A DNA stretch of 45,209 bases from Candidatus Methanorudis spinitermitis (GCA_031286225.1 JAITUQ010000021.1:1-45209); one strand, 5' to 3'. Positions 1-8,272 are shown, numbered from the stretch's first letter. Made by a program: numbers and translations. Notes: generated from the letters alone by a model not told the origin.

Positions 1-222
1 TAATTTATTTAATATTAAACTGTACTTTTAACAATGCTAAATAAATAAACTTAATTTCATGAAAAACAAAGTGTAAAAATCCTTGAAATTTTCACGATAA
101 TCAGACACCTTGTATAATAAAAATTAATTTAGTTAAGAAAATTAATTATGATAAAAATTAATTGTATAAAAACTAGTTTAGCTAAGAAAATTAATTAATA
201 TAAAAATTAAATAAATGATTTG
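1..222. other. AT-rich upstream region with imperfect tandem repeat
   Basis: No coding frame is visible. An imperfect direct repeat of about 50 bp occupies 111-162 and 163-210. Both units run TGTATAA, then A-rich sequence, then TTAG(T/C)TAAGAAAATTAATTA and ATAAAAATTAA. The second copy ends 12 bases before the ATG at 223. There is no strong Shine-Dalgarno sequence, and a promoter cannot be assigned with confidence in such AT-rich DNA. Confidence 0.5.
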
Positions 223-1077
223 ATGTCTTCTCTTAATAAAAAAGAATTTAATGAAAAGTTATTTTCGAGAATTGAAAAACTAATAGAAGATTATAAATTA
301 GTTGAAAAAAATGATTCAATAGCTATTGCCTTATCTGGAGGAAAAGACAGTGTATTAACATTACATACATTAGCTAATTATCAAAAATCAGGAAAATTTG
401 ATTTTGATTTAGTAGCTATTTCTGTAGATGAAGGAATAAAAGGTTACAGGGAAGATGGAATCACTTCAGCAGTAAATAACGTGAAAAAACTTGATATTGA
501 ACTTATTCAAAAATCTTTTAAAGAAGAACTTAAATTTACTTTAGATGATTCTTATTATCATTTTAAAAGTGCTTGTATTCCTTGTGGAGTTTTCAGACGA
601 AATATTTTAAATAAAACAGCTTATTCTATTGGAGCAAATAAAATAGCTACCGGTCACAATTTAGATGATGAAATACAATCATTTTTAATGAGTTTTGCAA
701 GAGCAGATACTTTAAAGTTTTCAAAGTTTGGACCAAAACTTGATCAGATAGGTCCAAAATTAATTCCAAGAATCAAGCCACTATGGAATACTCCAGAAAA
801 AGATGTTGGGACATGGGCTATAATAAATAATATTAATGTTCATCTTGATGAATGTCCATATGCAAATTTATCACTTAGATCAAAAACAAAGAATTTTTTA
901 AATAATATTGAATCTAAATATCCTAAATCTAAATTAGCTATTATGGAATCTTTTAAAAAGTCCTTAAATATTAAAGCCCCAATAGCTAATTTAAATGAGT
1001 GTGAAAAATGTGGAGAACCATCTTCAGCTAATGTTTGTAAAGCTTGTGAACTATTAAACATTATAAACAGTGCCTAA
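223..1077 (+). CDS. NcsA/TtuA-like tRNA thiolation protein (PP-loop ATPase)
   Basis: Predicted cytoplasmic enzyme that adenylates a tRNA uridine and inserts sulfur (TtcA/TtuA/Ncs6 superfamily). A PP-loop motif SGGKDS lies near residue 39. The pair CIPCG (about residues 118 and 121) followed by the conserved FRR, plus Cys about 211 in ECPYAN, matches the three-cysteine iron-sulfur site of this family. A C-terminal CxxC-x8-CxxC set (about residues 260-275) is a zinc-finger-like end. The family normally also has an N-terminal zinc finger; none is present here, and an in-frame stop lies 12 bases upstream of the start. An ATG at 223 is preferred to the TTG at 220. It converges on the Sec61-beta gene. 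The exact tRNA target (U34 or U54) cannot be told from sequence. Confidence 0.8.
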   Translation: MSSLNKKEFNEKLFSRIEKLIEDYKLVEKNDSIAIALSGGKDSVLTLHTLANYQKSGKFDFDLVAISVDEGIKGYREDGITSAVNNVKKLDIELIQKSFKEELKFTLDDSYYHFKSACIPCGVFRRNILNKTAYSIGANKIATGHNLDDEIQSFLMSFARADTLKFSKFGPKLDQIGPKLIPRIKPLWNTPEKDVGTWAIINNINVHLDECPYANLSLRSKTKNFLNNIESKYPKSKLAIMESFKKSLNIKAPIANLNECEKCGEPSSANVCKACELLNIINSA

Positions 1078-1190
1078 ATTAAAAAAAATACAGATTAATT
1101 TAAAAAAAAGAAATTAGATTAAAAAAAAGATTAAATAAAAAAATAGAGATTAAAATAGTGTAATTTCTCTTAAAAAATCAGTTCTTGAAC

Positions 1191-1349
1191 TTAAAGTGAA
1201 AACCGTAAAACAAAACAGAATATACCTAATATAACAGTCAAAGCTACCACTTGTTCTGGAGAAATTTTAGGTCCTGTGGTTTCCTCATCAAAATATCTAA
1301 CTAAACCTGCTCCTGTTGGAGGAAGAGATGTTTTTTCTTTTTTTCCCAT
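1191..1349 (-). CDS. secG: Preprotein translocase subunit Sec61-beta (SecG)
   Basis: Small tail-anchored subunit of the archaeal SecYE-beta protein-conducting channel in the cytoplasmic membrane. The 52-residue product has the family pattern LPPTGAGLVRYFDEE, then GPKISPEQVV, then one C-terminal membrane helix ending FCFVLRFSL. The start at 1349 is chosen because GGTGAT sits just upstream; a longer frame from 1379 adds ten residues that the family lacks. It is monocistronic in this window and convergent with the thiolation gene. Identification rests on the highly characteristic motif. Confidence 0.93.
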   Translation of the reverse strand: MGKKEKTSLPPTGAGLVRYFDEETTGPKISPEQVVALTVILGIFCFVLRFSL

Positions 1350-1792
1350 TTTATCACCAAAATAATCATGATTATCCAAATAAATATTATGATTATCAAA
1401 TTAACAAATAATGATTATGAAAATTATATGAAATTAAAATGATATTTGAAAATAACTTAAATATAACGTATTTAATCTGTTATTTCTTATTTATAAGTTT
1501 TACCATGAAAATTTTATAAAATGTATTTATTATTTAAATATCTATAAATCAAATATATTCTTTCGATAGATAATTTACTGATTTTTCCATAATTATTAAC
1601 TTTAAATAACTGATTAAAAATTTTTTTTTATCAAAAATAATATTTTATTGGTATTAATTCCAATAGCTAAGCTATTGAAAAAGTAAATAATAAACCCTAC
1701 CTTTATATATGATGTGATTTATACTTCATGTAGGTGATATATTCTTCACAAATATGAAGAAATTCACACATTATTATGAGAGGAATGATAAA
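1350..1792. promoter_or_regulatory. Divergent promoter region of secG and XRE-type regulator
   Basis: Toward the regulator gene a TATA box (CTTTATATAT, 1701-1710) is visible. About 25 bases upstream is a perfect palindrome CAATAGCTAAGCTATTG (1661-1677; 8-bp arms around one A). Downstream of the predicted start of transcription CTTCAT (1724-1729) and ATGAAG (1754-1759) form a short inverted repeat. Either dyad could be an operator for autoregulation; this is inference. The rest is AT-rich and featureless. Confidence 0.45.
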
Positions 1793-2314
1793 ATGGAAAT
1801 TTATGAAAATAAAAAACTTTTAGTTGATATGGAAAATAAGTATTTGTTTGATGGGAAAGACCTTGTAGTAATTTTAAATGATGATAATCAGTGCCAAATC
1901 TTAAAAAAATATACTGATAAAAAGTATTCAATTAAAGCAAGAGTTAAATCCAGTTCAAAAACTGAAACATTAATTATAAGTAATTATTGTATATTAGAAT
2001 ACCATGATAGTGAAAAATTAAAAAAATCACATCGATTGAAAATGTTAATCCTAGATAAAGTAGGAATTAAATCTTCTACTGAAGGAGGAATATTAATACT
2101 TGGTTTTGAAAAAATTGGTATAAAAAATAAAATAAAATATCTTCGTCATGAACTAGGAATAACCCAAGAAGAATTAGCTAAAAAAGCAAATGTTAGTAGA
2201 AGAACTATCAGTTCTCTTGAAAATGGAGACTATAATCCTTCATTATCTCTAGCAAATGAAATAGCTAAAGCATTAGATTGTTCTAGTATTGAAGAAGTTT
2301 TCACATTGTATTAG
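1793..2314 (+). CDS. XRE-type helix-turn-helix regulator with unknown N-terminal domain
   Basis: Predicted DNA-binding protein of 172 residues. The C-terminal 59 residues form a Cro/CI-type helix-turn-helix: LRHELGITQEELAKKANVS, then RRTISSLENGDYNPSLSLAN. The first ~110 residues are a mixed beta/alpha region rich in Lys and Asp that I do not recognise; it may sense a ligand. The start at 1793 is preferred because GAGG lies nine bases upstream; an ATG at 1754 would add 13 residues. A TATA box and two dyads lie upstream. It converges on an EFR1-type ferredoxin gene, which gives no firm hint of its targets. Confidence 0.8.
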   Translation: MEIYENKKLLVDMENKYLFDGKDLVVILNDDNQCQILKKYTDKKYSIKARVKSSSKTETLIISNYCILEYHDSEKLKKSHRLKMLILDKVGIKSSTEGGILILGFEKIGIKNKIKYLRHELGITQEELAKKANVSRRTISSLENGDYNPSLSLANEIAKALDCSSIEEVFTLY

Positions 2315-2636
2315 TATTAGTTATTTCAACAATTCATTATTTATAATAATAGCATGATTAAATTAGCTATTTTCAACAAATTCATTATTTAAATACCTAT
2401 TATTAAAAATTACAGTATTATATGAAATTAAATAATTAATAATAGGTATTTATTAATAAATAATATATTAACTCTATAATAATAAAAAAAATTTTAATAA
2501 ATAATTATTTTAATAATAAAATATTCTATTAATTCTACAATAAAAAAAAATTATTATTAAAAATATTTATCATTAATGTTTTAAAATTTGATGAAAATTA
2601 TCAGTTAAAATTAATAAATGATTAATAGCTATTAGA
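2315..2636. other. Convergent intergenic region with long perfect hairpin
   Basis: This 322-bp gap separates two convergent genes and has no credible reading frame. It carries a direct repeat of about 22 bp (2322-2343 and 2368-2391, core TTCAACAA and TTCATTATTTA). A 17-bp perfect inverted repeat is listed separately. The remainder is almost pure A and T. Confidence 0.6.
2390..2452. terminator. Perfect 17-bp stem-loop between convergent genes
   Basis: TAAATACCTATTATTAA (2390-2406) is the exact reverse complement of 2436-2452, leaving a 29-nt loop. It lies between the stop codons of two convergent genes, so it could end or stabilise transcripts from both strands. Archaeal termination usually needs only oligo-U tracts, so a 3'-end stabiliser or small mobile remnant is also possible. 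Confidence 0.5.
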
Positions 2637-3425
2637 TTAAATGAATAGTTCAGGTTCTCTAGGTTCCATGAAGTTCTCTTCAAGCATAGCTTTTAATCCT
2701 AAAATCTTTTCATTACTAATATATTTTGCATTTGCTGGGCAAATCTTAATACATGAACAACAAATAATGCATTTATCTTGATTAATTTTTGCTGGATCTT
2801 CATCATCTATGGAATCAGTAGGACAATTTTCAACACATTCCATGCAAAATATACAATCATCTGTGGTTTTTTGAAGAAGTGGAGGGAGTTCTGATCTTTC
2901 TTTATATGGGAAATTTCCCCTTAGCTCAAAATTTTTTATGTCATTTCCAGCTTTTAAGAGTAGAATTTTATCTGCAATTTTATCTGAAATCATTTTTGCA
3001 AACTTCATATCATTCACATCAGGACGATCAGTAGCTATTTTATTTGAAAATGAATGTTCTCCAATAAAAGCAGCTGCAGAAATAACATGAAACTCATTAT
3101 CTTCTAATATGTTTTTCATTTCAAGTAATGCATCATCAAAATCACGATTACCATAAACTGCAACAACAATAGCTAATGTTTTATCTCCTTTTAAATTAGC
3201 TAAAAATTTTTCTAAAATTTCTGGTATTCTACCAGCATATACAGGAAGTCCTAAAAGTAAAATATCGTCTTTATTAAAAGAATAATTTTTATCACGAGAG
3301 TTAGATGAAGTGATATTAATCTTTGTCAAAGGATATTCCAATTTATTACTTAAATTTTCCCCAATTCCCAATATTGCCTTTTCAGTTGTTTTTGTTGGGC
3401 TAAAATACATAGCTTTTATTTCCAT
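2637..3425 (-). CDS. EFR1-type flavodoxin-ferredoxin fusion protein
   Basis: Predicted cytoplasmic electron carrier of 262 residues. The N-terminal ~160 residues form a flavodoxin-like FMN domain, beginning MYFSPTKTTEKA and with LGLPVYAGRIPE in the usual position. The C-terminal part has two ferredoxin motifs: CIFCMECVENCP (Cys 191, 194, 197, 201) and CIICCSCIKICP (Cys 219, 222, 225, 229), so two 4Fe-4S clusters are expected. GAGATGGT precedes the ATG. It appears monocistronic. A second protein of this type is encoded at 22573-23337. The redox partner is unknown. Confidence 0.85.
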   Translation of the reverse strand: MEIKAMYFSPTKTTEKAILGIGENLSNKLEYPLTKINITSSNSRDKNYSFNKDDILLLGLPVYAGRIPEILEKFLANLKGDKTLAIVVAVYGNRDFDDALLEMKNILEDNEFHVISAAAFIGEHSFSNKIATDRPDVNDMKFAKMISDKIADKILLLKAGNDIKNFELRGNFPYKERSELPPLLQKTTDDCIFCMECVENCPTDSIDDEDPAKINQDKCIICCSCIKICPANAKYISNEKILGLKAMLEENFMEPREPELFI

Positions 3426-3653
3426 ATTACCATCTCATAATTTTTTCTTAATATGATTTTGAAAATATCTTTTATCAGATAATTAATATTATAGAATATC
3501 ATTAGAAAATTCATTATTTAATAAATATATTTAAGTATAGCTATTTATTTTTTAATAAAAATAGTAAGATTATTGAAATATCTGAAAGTAATTTTAAAAC
3601 AAAGGATAAGTAGTTCTATGAAAAACCTAAAAAACACGCCTATTATCATATAG

Positions 3654-3663
3654 TTATATAAAT
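3654..3663 (+). promoter_or_regulatory. TATA box of first DUF4013 gene
   Basis: TTATATAAAT lies 33 bases before the leader hairpin. Equivalent boxes precede the other two copies at 4978-4993 and 6318-6327, also 31-33 bases from the hairpin. The constant distance puts transcription starts a few bases before the hairpin, so each leader RNA would begin with it. Confidence 0.6.
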
Positions 3664-3679
3664 AATAAAAGTATAATTG

Positions 3680-3835
3680 TTAATTAATGAGGTATTTTAC
3701 CTCATAAATAGTATTATTCCACTTTCTCAATAATGATATTATTTATTAAAATCTATTAATCATATTTATTAAAAAATTGTAACTATGTAGAAATGGAATA
3801 ATTCATGCGAAAATATAAAATATCGGAGTTAAAAA
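3680..3835 (+). promoter_or_regulatory. Conserved structured leader, DUF4013 copy 1
   Basis: From the predicted transcription start the RNA begins with a hairpin ATGAGGTA-TTT-TACCTCAT (3687-3705). TTATTCCA (3714-3721) can pair over a distance with TGGAATAA (3794-3801). The same order of elements recurs before the two downstream paralogues. In this copy the ribosome site is CGGAG (3824-3828), which unlike the other two does not match the hairpin arm. Conserved unpaired blocks are CTTTCTCAA and AAAAAATTGTA. Function is inferred only from conservation and pairing. Confidence 0.55.
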
Positions 3836-4633
3836 ATGGATGCAACAAAATTATTTGATGATGCTTTAAAATATCCAACGAAAGATTGGAATAAATTATT
3901 AATTTTAGGTGTTTTACTTTTAATAGCAGGAATTTATAGTGTTTTAAGAAATTTTGGTTTTTTAAAGACTGGTGATATTACTACTGGACTTATAACATTG
4001 ATATTTTCTTTAATAGCAATAATTTTTACTTTATTTGTAAGTGGCTATTGTCTTAATATAACTAGAAAGACAATTAATTTAGAAGAATATATACCTGAGT
4101 TTGAATTAGTTAAAAACTTTGTTGATGGACTTAAAGTATTAGTTTTAGGAATTGTATATATGATAATTCCTATTGTAGTTACAGTTATTTTTGTTATTTT
4201 TGCAGGAACATTCGCTTTTATCACTCAAGCATCATCTTATATCACGAACTATGGAACATCTACTATCCCTCAGTTACCTCCTTTTTATGTAATTCTTAGT
4301 TTCCTTATTCTACTTTTAATTGTATCGATTTTCTATATTATATTTATATTATTATTAAATATTGCAACTGCTAAATTAGCTGAAACTGATAGCTTAGCTG
4401 AAGCAATCAATATGTTAGGAATATTTAATAAGATTGGTGAAATTGGATGGGGCAATTATGCCATTTGGATCATCGTATATGGATTCATTTCTTTTGTAAT
4501 ACTAATTATTATGAGTATCATCAATTTAATTCCATTTATTGGAATTATTGTAGGACTTTTGCTAATTTCACCATATATGCAAATGTTCAGATCAAGAGCT
4601 CTTGGATTACTCTATAATGAATCAAAACAATAA
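3836..4633 (+). CDS. DUF4013 family membrane protein, copy 1
   Basis: Integral membrane protein of 265 residues and unknown function. It opens with the DUF4013 signature ALKYPTKDWNKLLILG and then has five or six hydrophobic stretches (about 20-42, 50-78, 95-128, 148-178, 205-258). A conserved soluble loop reads AKLAETDSLAEAINM and then NKIGEIGWGNYAIW; the end is RALGLLYNES. Two close paralogues follow on the same strand. CGGAG precedes the ATG. The large leader suggests post-transcriptional control. DUF4013 proteins are common in methanogens; no substrate or partner can be named. Confidence 0.85.
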   Translation: MDATKLFDDALKYPTKDWNKLLILGVLLLIAGIYSVLRNFGFLKTGDITTGLITLIFSLIAIIFTLFVSGYCLNITRKTINLEEYIPEFELVKNFVDGLKVLVLGIVYMIIPIVVTVIFVIFAGTFAFITQASSYITNYGTSTIPQLPPFYVILSFLILLLIVSIFYIIFILLLNIATAKLAETDSLAEAINMLGIFNKIGEIGWGNYAIWIIVYGFISFVILIIMSIINLIPFIGIIVGLLLISPYMQMFRSRALGLLYNESKQ

Positions 4634-4990
4634 TTAATAAATTTTTTAATTTTTCAAATTTTTTTTATTATTTTATAATTTTTAATTATTTTTTTCTTTT
4701 TAAAAATATAATTATAATTTTTAGCTATTTTTTATTATAAACTATTTTTAATATCAAAATTATAATAAATATTTATTATATTCTCTATTTTTAATAATAT
4801 CGATGATTAGCTAAAATTCATACATTATCATTAAAAAAAAACTATGAATAAAAAGATGGCTATCCTTAAATCATACATAAAATCCTATTAATCTTTTTTA
4901 TATCTAATTAAACTTATTGCAACAATAAATTACAAGTTCTATAAAAAAGCTTGAAATCCGTATGTATTAATCCATAGTTATATTAATATA
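4634..4990 (+). terminator. T-rich trailer of DUF4013 copy 1 and spacer
   Basis: After the stop codon come T tracts at about 4659-4667 and 4690-4701, suited to archaeal oligo-U termination. About 170 bp of this trailer, including the block ending TTTTTATTATAAACTA, is repeated after copies 2 and 3, showing that the duplicated unit includes the 3' region. The spacer also holds TAGCTA copies and no gene. Confidence 0.55.
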
Positions 4991-5003
4991 AAAGTACAAT
5001 GTC

Positions 5004-5165
5004 AATTTATGGGGTATTGTACCTCATATATAATTATTATTCCACTTTCTCAACAATATTATTCATTAATACCTAAATCAGTTTTATTAAAAAATTGTAG
5101 TTATGGGATAATGGAATAACTCATGCGAAAAATATAAAACATTTTATTATTTGAGGTTGAAAAAA
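5004..5165 (+). promoter_or_regulatory. Conserved structured leader, DUF4013 copy 2
   Basis: The leading hairpin is ATGGGGTA-TTG-TACCTCAT (5009-5027), with one G-U pair where copy 1 has A-U. TTATTCCA (5037-5044) again matches TGGAATAA (5112-5119). The ribosome site TTGAGGTTG (5151-5159) contains TGAGGT, the exact complement of ACCTCA in the hairpin's 3' arm. The arm can thus pair either with its own 5' partner or with the ribosome site. Confidence 0.55.
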
Positions 5166-5957
5166 ATGGAAGTTATAACATTATTCAAAGATGCTTTGAA
5201 ATATCCAATGAAAGGTTGGAATAAATTATTAATTTTAGGTGTTTTGATTTTAATATCTAGAGTTGATAAGGTTATAATAAGTTTTGGTATTCATATAAAT
5301 AGCATTAGTACATTACTAGCTGTAACAATAATATTTGGTTTAATAGCACTTATTATGAGTTTTTTTCTGAGTGGATATTCTCTTAGTATAATTAAAAAGA
5401 CAATTAATCTAGAAAATGACATGCCTGAATTTGAATGGGTTAAAAATCTGGTTGATGGAATTAAAAGGTTTGTTTTAAATATTGTATATCTTATAATTCC
5501 TTTTATAATTACATTTATTCTTGCTTATGTTACAGGAACATTAGGTTTTTTAATCCAAATAGTGAATAATTATTTGACAAGTGGATTAACAACTACCCTT
5601 CAGTCAATTTTAAATTCAGCACCTAATTTCCCAATCGTTCTCTTAGTTGGAGAAATTTTATTTATTATATTTTTTTTGTTATTATATATTGCAACCGCTA
5701 GATTAGCTGAAACTGATAGCTTAGTTGAAGCAATCAATATGATAAATGTTATAAAAAAGATTGGTGAAATTGGATGGGGCAACTACATCATTTGGCTTAT
5801 TGTAATCGTTATCATTGGCTTTGTAATAATGATAATTATGAATATTGTCCGAATTATTCCATTTATTGGAATTATTATAGGATTTTTGCTAATTTCACCA
5901 TATATGCTAATGTTCTATTCAAGAACTCTTGGATTACTTTATAATGAATCAAAATAA
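5166..5957 (+). CDS. DUF4013 family membrane protein, copy 2
   Basis: Paralogue of the preceding gene (263 residues), with the same opening (ALKYPMKGWNKLLILG), loop (ARLAETDSLVEAINM, KIGEIGWGNYIIW) and ending (RTLGLLYNESK). Middle membrane helices differ more than the ends. The start at 5166 is chosen over a TTG at 5151 because that TTG lies inside the ribosome site TTGAGGTTG. Multi-pass cytoplasmic-membrane protein; function unknown. Separate TATA box, leader and trailer suggest independent expression of each copy. Confidence 0.85.
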   Translation: MEVITLFKDALKYPMKGWNKLLILGVLILISRVDKVIISFGIHINSISTLLAVTIIFGLIALIMSFFLSGYSLSIIKKTINLENDMPEFEWVKNLVDGIKRFVLNIVYLIIPFIITFILAYVTGTLGFLIQIVNNYLTSGLTTTLQSILNSAPNFPIVLLVGEILFIIFFLLLYIATARLAETDSLVEAINMINVIKKIGEIGWGNYIIWLIVIVIIGFVIMIIMNIVRIIPFIGIIIGFLLISPYMLMFYSRTLGLLYNESK

Positions 5958-6317
5958 TAATTAATAAGTTTTTTAATTTTTCAAATTTTTTTTATTATTT
6001 TATAATTTTTAATTATTTTTTTCTTTTTAAAAATATAATTCTAATTTTTATCTATTTTTTATTATAAACTATTTTTTTAATATTCAAATTAATATTAAAT
6101 AATTTTATTATTCTTGATTTTCAATAATATAATAATTATTAGCTAAAATTAAAATCATTGAAAAATAAATAGCTAAAGTAACTTTTAATGTCTTAATATA
6201 TAAAATACCTATCTTTAAGTTGCCAAACAATTCTTATTTAGCATAAATCCAATAAAATTCATTTAAACAATTTATTATTGTTCTAAAAAACTTGAAAAAC
6301 CTAGTTATTACCTATAG
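5958..6317 (+). terminator. T-rich trailer of DUF4013 copy 2 and spacer
   Basis: Near copy of the trailer after DUF4013 copy 1, with T tracts at about 5985-5993 and 6016-6023. Beyond about 6100 the sequence diverges. It holds two TAGCTA motifs and no gene. Confidence 0.5.
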
Positions 6318-6346
6318 ATATATAAACTATTAAAGTATAAATGTTA

Positions 6347-6508
6347 TTAATGAGGTTTTACCTCATATGTGATATTATCCCACCTTCAACAATTATATTT
6401 TTTATTAAGACCTATAATCAGACTTAAAAAAAAATTATAGTTATTGGAGAAATGGAATAATTCATGTGTAAAAAATACAAAATATTTTATTATTTGAGGT
6501 TGAAAAAA
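6347..6508 (+). promoter_or_regulatory. Conserved structured leader, DUF4013 copy 3
   Basis: The hairpin is ATGAGGT-TTT-ACCTCAT (6350-6366), one base pair shorter than copy 1. TTATCCCA (6375-6382) faces TGGAATAA (6453-6460) with one mismatch. The ribosome site is again TTGAGGTTG (6494-6502), complementary to the hairpin's 3' arm over six bases. A conserved ATG (6464) lies in the leader just after TGGAATAA; here it is in frame with the gene, but in copies 1 and 2 it is not, so it is not taken as the start. Confidence 0.55.
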
Positions 6509-7291
6509 ATGGAAATTACGAAATTATTTGAAGATGCTTTAAAATATCCAACAAAAGATTGGAATAAATTATTAACACTGGGTGGTTTAACTTTAATACC
6601 AATGATTGTCTTATCTTTACTAATTGTTCCAATAGCTTTAAATGGTTCAAGTCTTAATTATAATTATTTAGCAAGTTTATCTGTTACAATGCTTTTAATA
6701 CTTGCTGTAGCTGCAATATTAGCAATTATACTTGGAATTATTTATTGGGGTTATGAACTTAGTATAATTAGAAATACAATTGCTTTAAAAGAAGAATTAC
6801 CTGAATTTGAATGGGGTAACCTAATAGTTGATGGACTTAAAGTTTTGGTACTATCAATTGTGTATTCTATAATTCCTGGTATAGTTTCATTTATAATGAT
6901 GCTTTCCGTTGGATTTTTATCTGCAACAGCTTCTAATACATCTTCTATCGTGTTTGCTAATTTATTCCTGTTTTTAATTGTATTTATTATATCCATTATA
7001 TTTCAATTATTACTCTATATTGCCATGGGAAAATTAGCTGAAACTGACAGTTTAAGTGATGCAATCAACTTTATAGATGTTTTTAACAAAATTGGTGAAA
7101 TTGGATGGGCTAACTACATTATATGGATTATCATAAATTGTATAATTTTAGCTATAATAGGATTCATAATGGGTATTATATCAATTATTCCAATTATTGG
7201 AGCTTTAATAGCATTTGTGCTTTTTATTCCATATATTGTAATATATCATTCAAGAGCTCTTGGATTACTTTATAATGAATCAAAAAATTAA
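6509..7291 (+). CDS. DUF4013 family membrane protein, copy 3
   Basis: Third paralogue (260 residues) with ALKYPTKDWNKLL near the start, KLAETDSLSDAINF and NKIGEIGWANYIIW in the conserved loop, and RALGLLYNES at the end. It is the most diverged of the three in its first membrane helices. An ATG at 6464 would add 15 residues encoded by the leader; 6509 is preferred because TTGAGGTTG precedes it as in copy 2. Membrane protein of unknown function. Confidence 0.85.
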   Translation: MEITKLFEDALKYPTKDWNKLLTLGGLTLIPMIVLSLLIVPIALNGSSLNYNYLASLSVTMLLILAVAAILAIILGIIYWGYELSIIRNTIALKEELPEFEWGNLIVDGLKVLVLSIVYSIIPGIVSFIMMLSVGFLSATASNTSSIVFANLFLFLIVFIISIIFQLLLYIAMGKLAETDSLSDAINFIDVFNKIGEIGWANYIIWIIINCIILAIIGFIMGIISIIPIIGALIAFVLFIPYIVIYHSRALGLLYNESKN

Positions 7292-7666
7292 TAAATTCTT
7301 TTAATTTTCAAATTTTTTTATTATTTTATTTTTTTTATTTTTTAAAGTATAATTCTAATTTTTAGCTATTTTTTATTATAAACTAGTTTTTTAAATCAAA
7401 ATTAATAATAAATATTTCCATATTATTTATTTTTAATAAAAACAATAATTAGCTAAATAAAACATAGCTATTTCAAAAGTAGCTAAATAGATATTATGAG
7501 TTTTTATTAATTATAAAAAAAATTAATTTATTGTAAATTTTAAAAAAAGAATATAAAATTAATTAAATTTTTAGCTTTTTTATTTTTTTTAAAAAAAAGA
7601 AAATAGTTTTTTTCAATTTTTTTTTAAAAAAAAACTTGAATATATTTATTCGATACTTAAAAAATA
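7292..7666. terminator. Trailer of DUF4013 copy 3 and 3' region of comE
   Basis: The left part repeats the T-rich trailer of the DUF4013 cassettes (T tracts around 7310-7345). Three TAGCTA motifs fall within about 40 bp (7450-7490). The right part (7570-7634) has long T and A runs, including A9 at 7626-7634, which read as a U-tract terminator for comE on the minus strand. Confidence 0.5.
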
Positions 7667-8212
7667 TTATTTTATAGATTTCATGAACCTATTTTTTATC
7701 TCTTCAGGACTTATATCAATAATTGGAGAATCAGCATTTCCTGGAAGAATTTTATAATGTATAAAAATAGGTCCTTCTTGTTTACTTTTTAAAATATCCT
7801 TAAAATCAATTTCATTATAATCATAGCTATTTTTAAAACCAATACTTTTAGCTACTTCTAATAAATTTACATTTTGAGCATAAGTACATTGATTCCCTGT
7901 TGAACCATAACATCCATTATCAAAAATAATCAAAATAAAGTTGCTTGGATTCTGATTAAATACTGTAATAAGCGAACCTAAATTCATAAGGATTGATCCA
8001 TCCCCATCGAAAATAATGACCTTTTCTTTAATTTTTGACATAGCTAATCCCAAACCAATAGATGAAGCTAAGCCCATAGATCCTAACATGTAAAAATTCT
8101 TAGATCTATCTTTTATTTCATATAGTTCTCTTGATGGAAACCCAATATTACATACAATTATCTCATCTTCAATATGTTTCATTACATTTTTTATTCCATC
8201 AAAACGTTCCAT
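7667..8212 (-). CDS. comE: Sulfopyruvate decarboxylase beta subunit (ComE)
   Basis: Thiamine-diphosphate-binding half of sulfopyruvate decarboxylase, which turns sulfopyruvate into sulfoacetaldehyde and CO2 for coenzyme M biosynthesis. The 181-residue protein has the ThDP/Mg motif GDGSILMNLGSL and a following NGCYG, and MLGSMGLASSIGLGLA typical of the C-terminal domain of acetolactate-synthase-like enzymes. It follows comD by 60 bp on the same strand. AAGGA precedes the ATG. The two domains are separate polypeptides, as in other methanogens. Confidence 0.92.
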   Translation of the reverse strand: MERFDGIKNVMKHIEDEIIVCNIGFPSRELYEIKDRSKNFYMLGSMGLASSIGLGLAMSKIKEKVIIFDGDGSILMNLGSLITVFNQNPSNFILIIFDNGCYGSTGNQCTYAQNVNLLEVAKSIGFKNSYDYNEIDFKDILKSKQEGPIFIHYKILPGNADSPIIDISPEEIKNRFMKSIK

Positions 8213-8272
8213 CTTAAAAATTCCTTATAATATTTTAATGTTCTATTAAAATTGAGATCTTATGAAAATTAT

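Noticed and set aside
3687..3705. GAGGTA/TACCTC palindrome purely as a protein operator
   Set aside because: Not excluded, but the half-site spacing changes between copies and the arm matches the ribosome site, so RNA pairing is preferred.
6464..6508. N-terminal extension of DUF4013 copy 3
   Set aside because: The ATG lies in the conserved leader; in copies 1 and 2 the equivalent ATG is out of frame, and TTGAGGTTG marks the later start.
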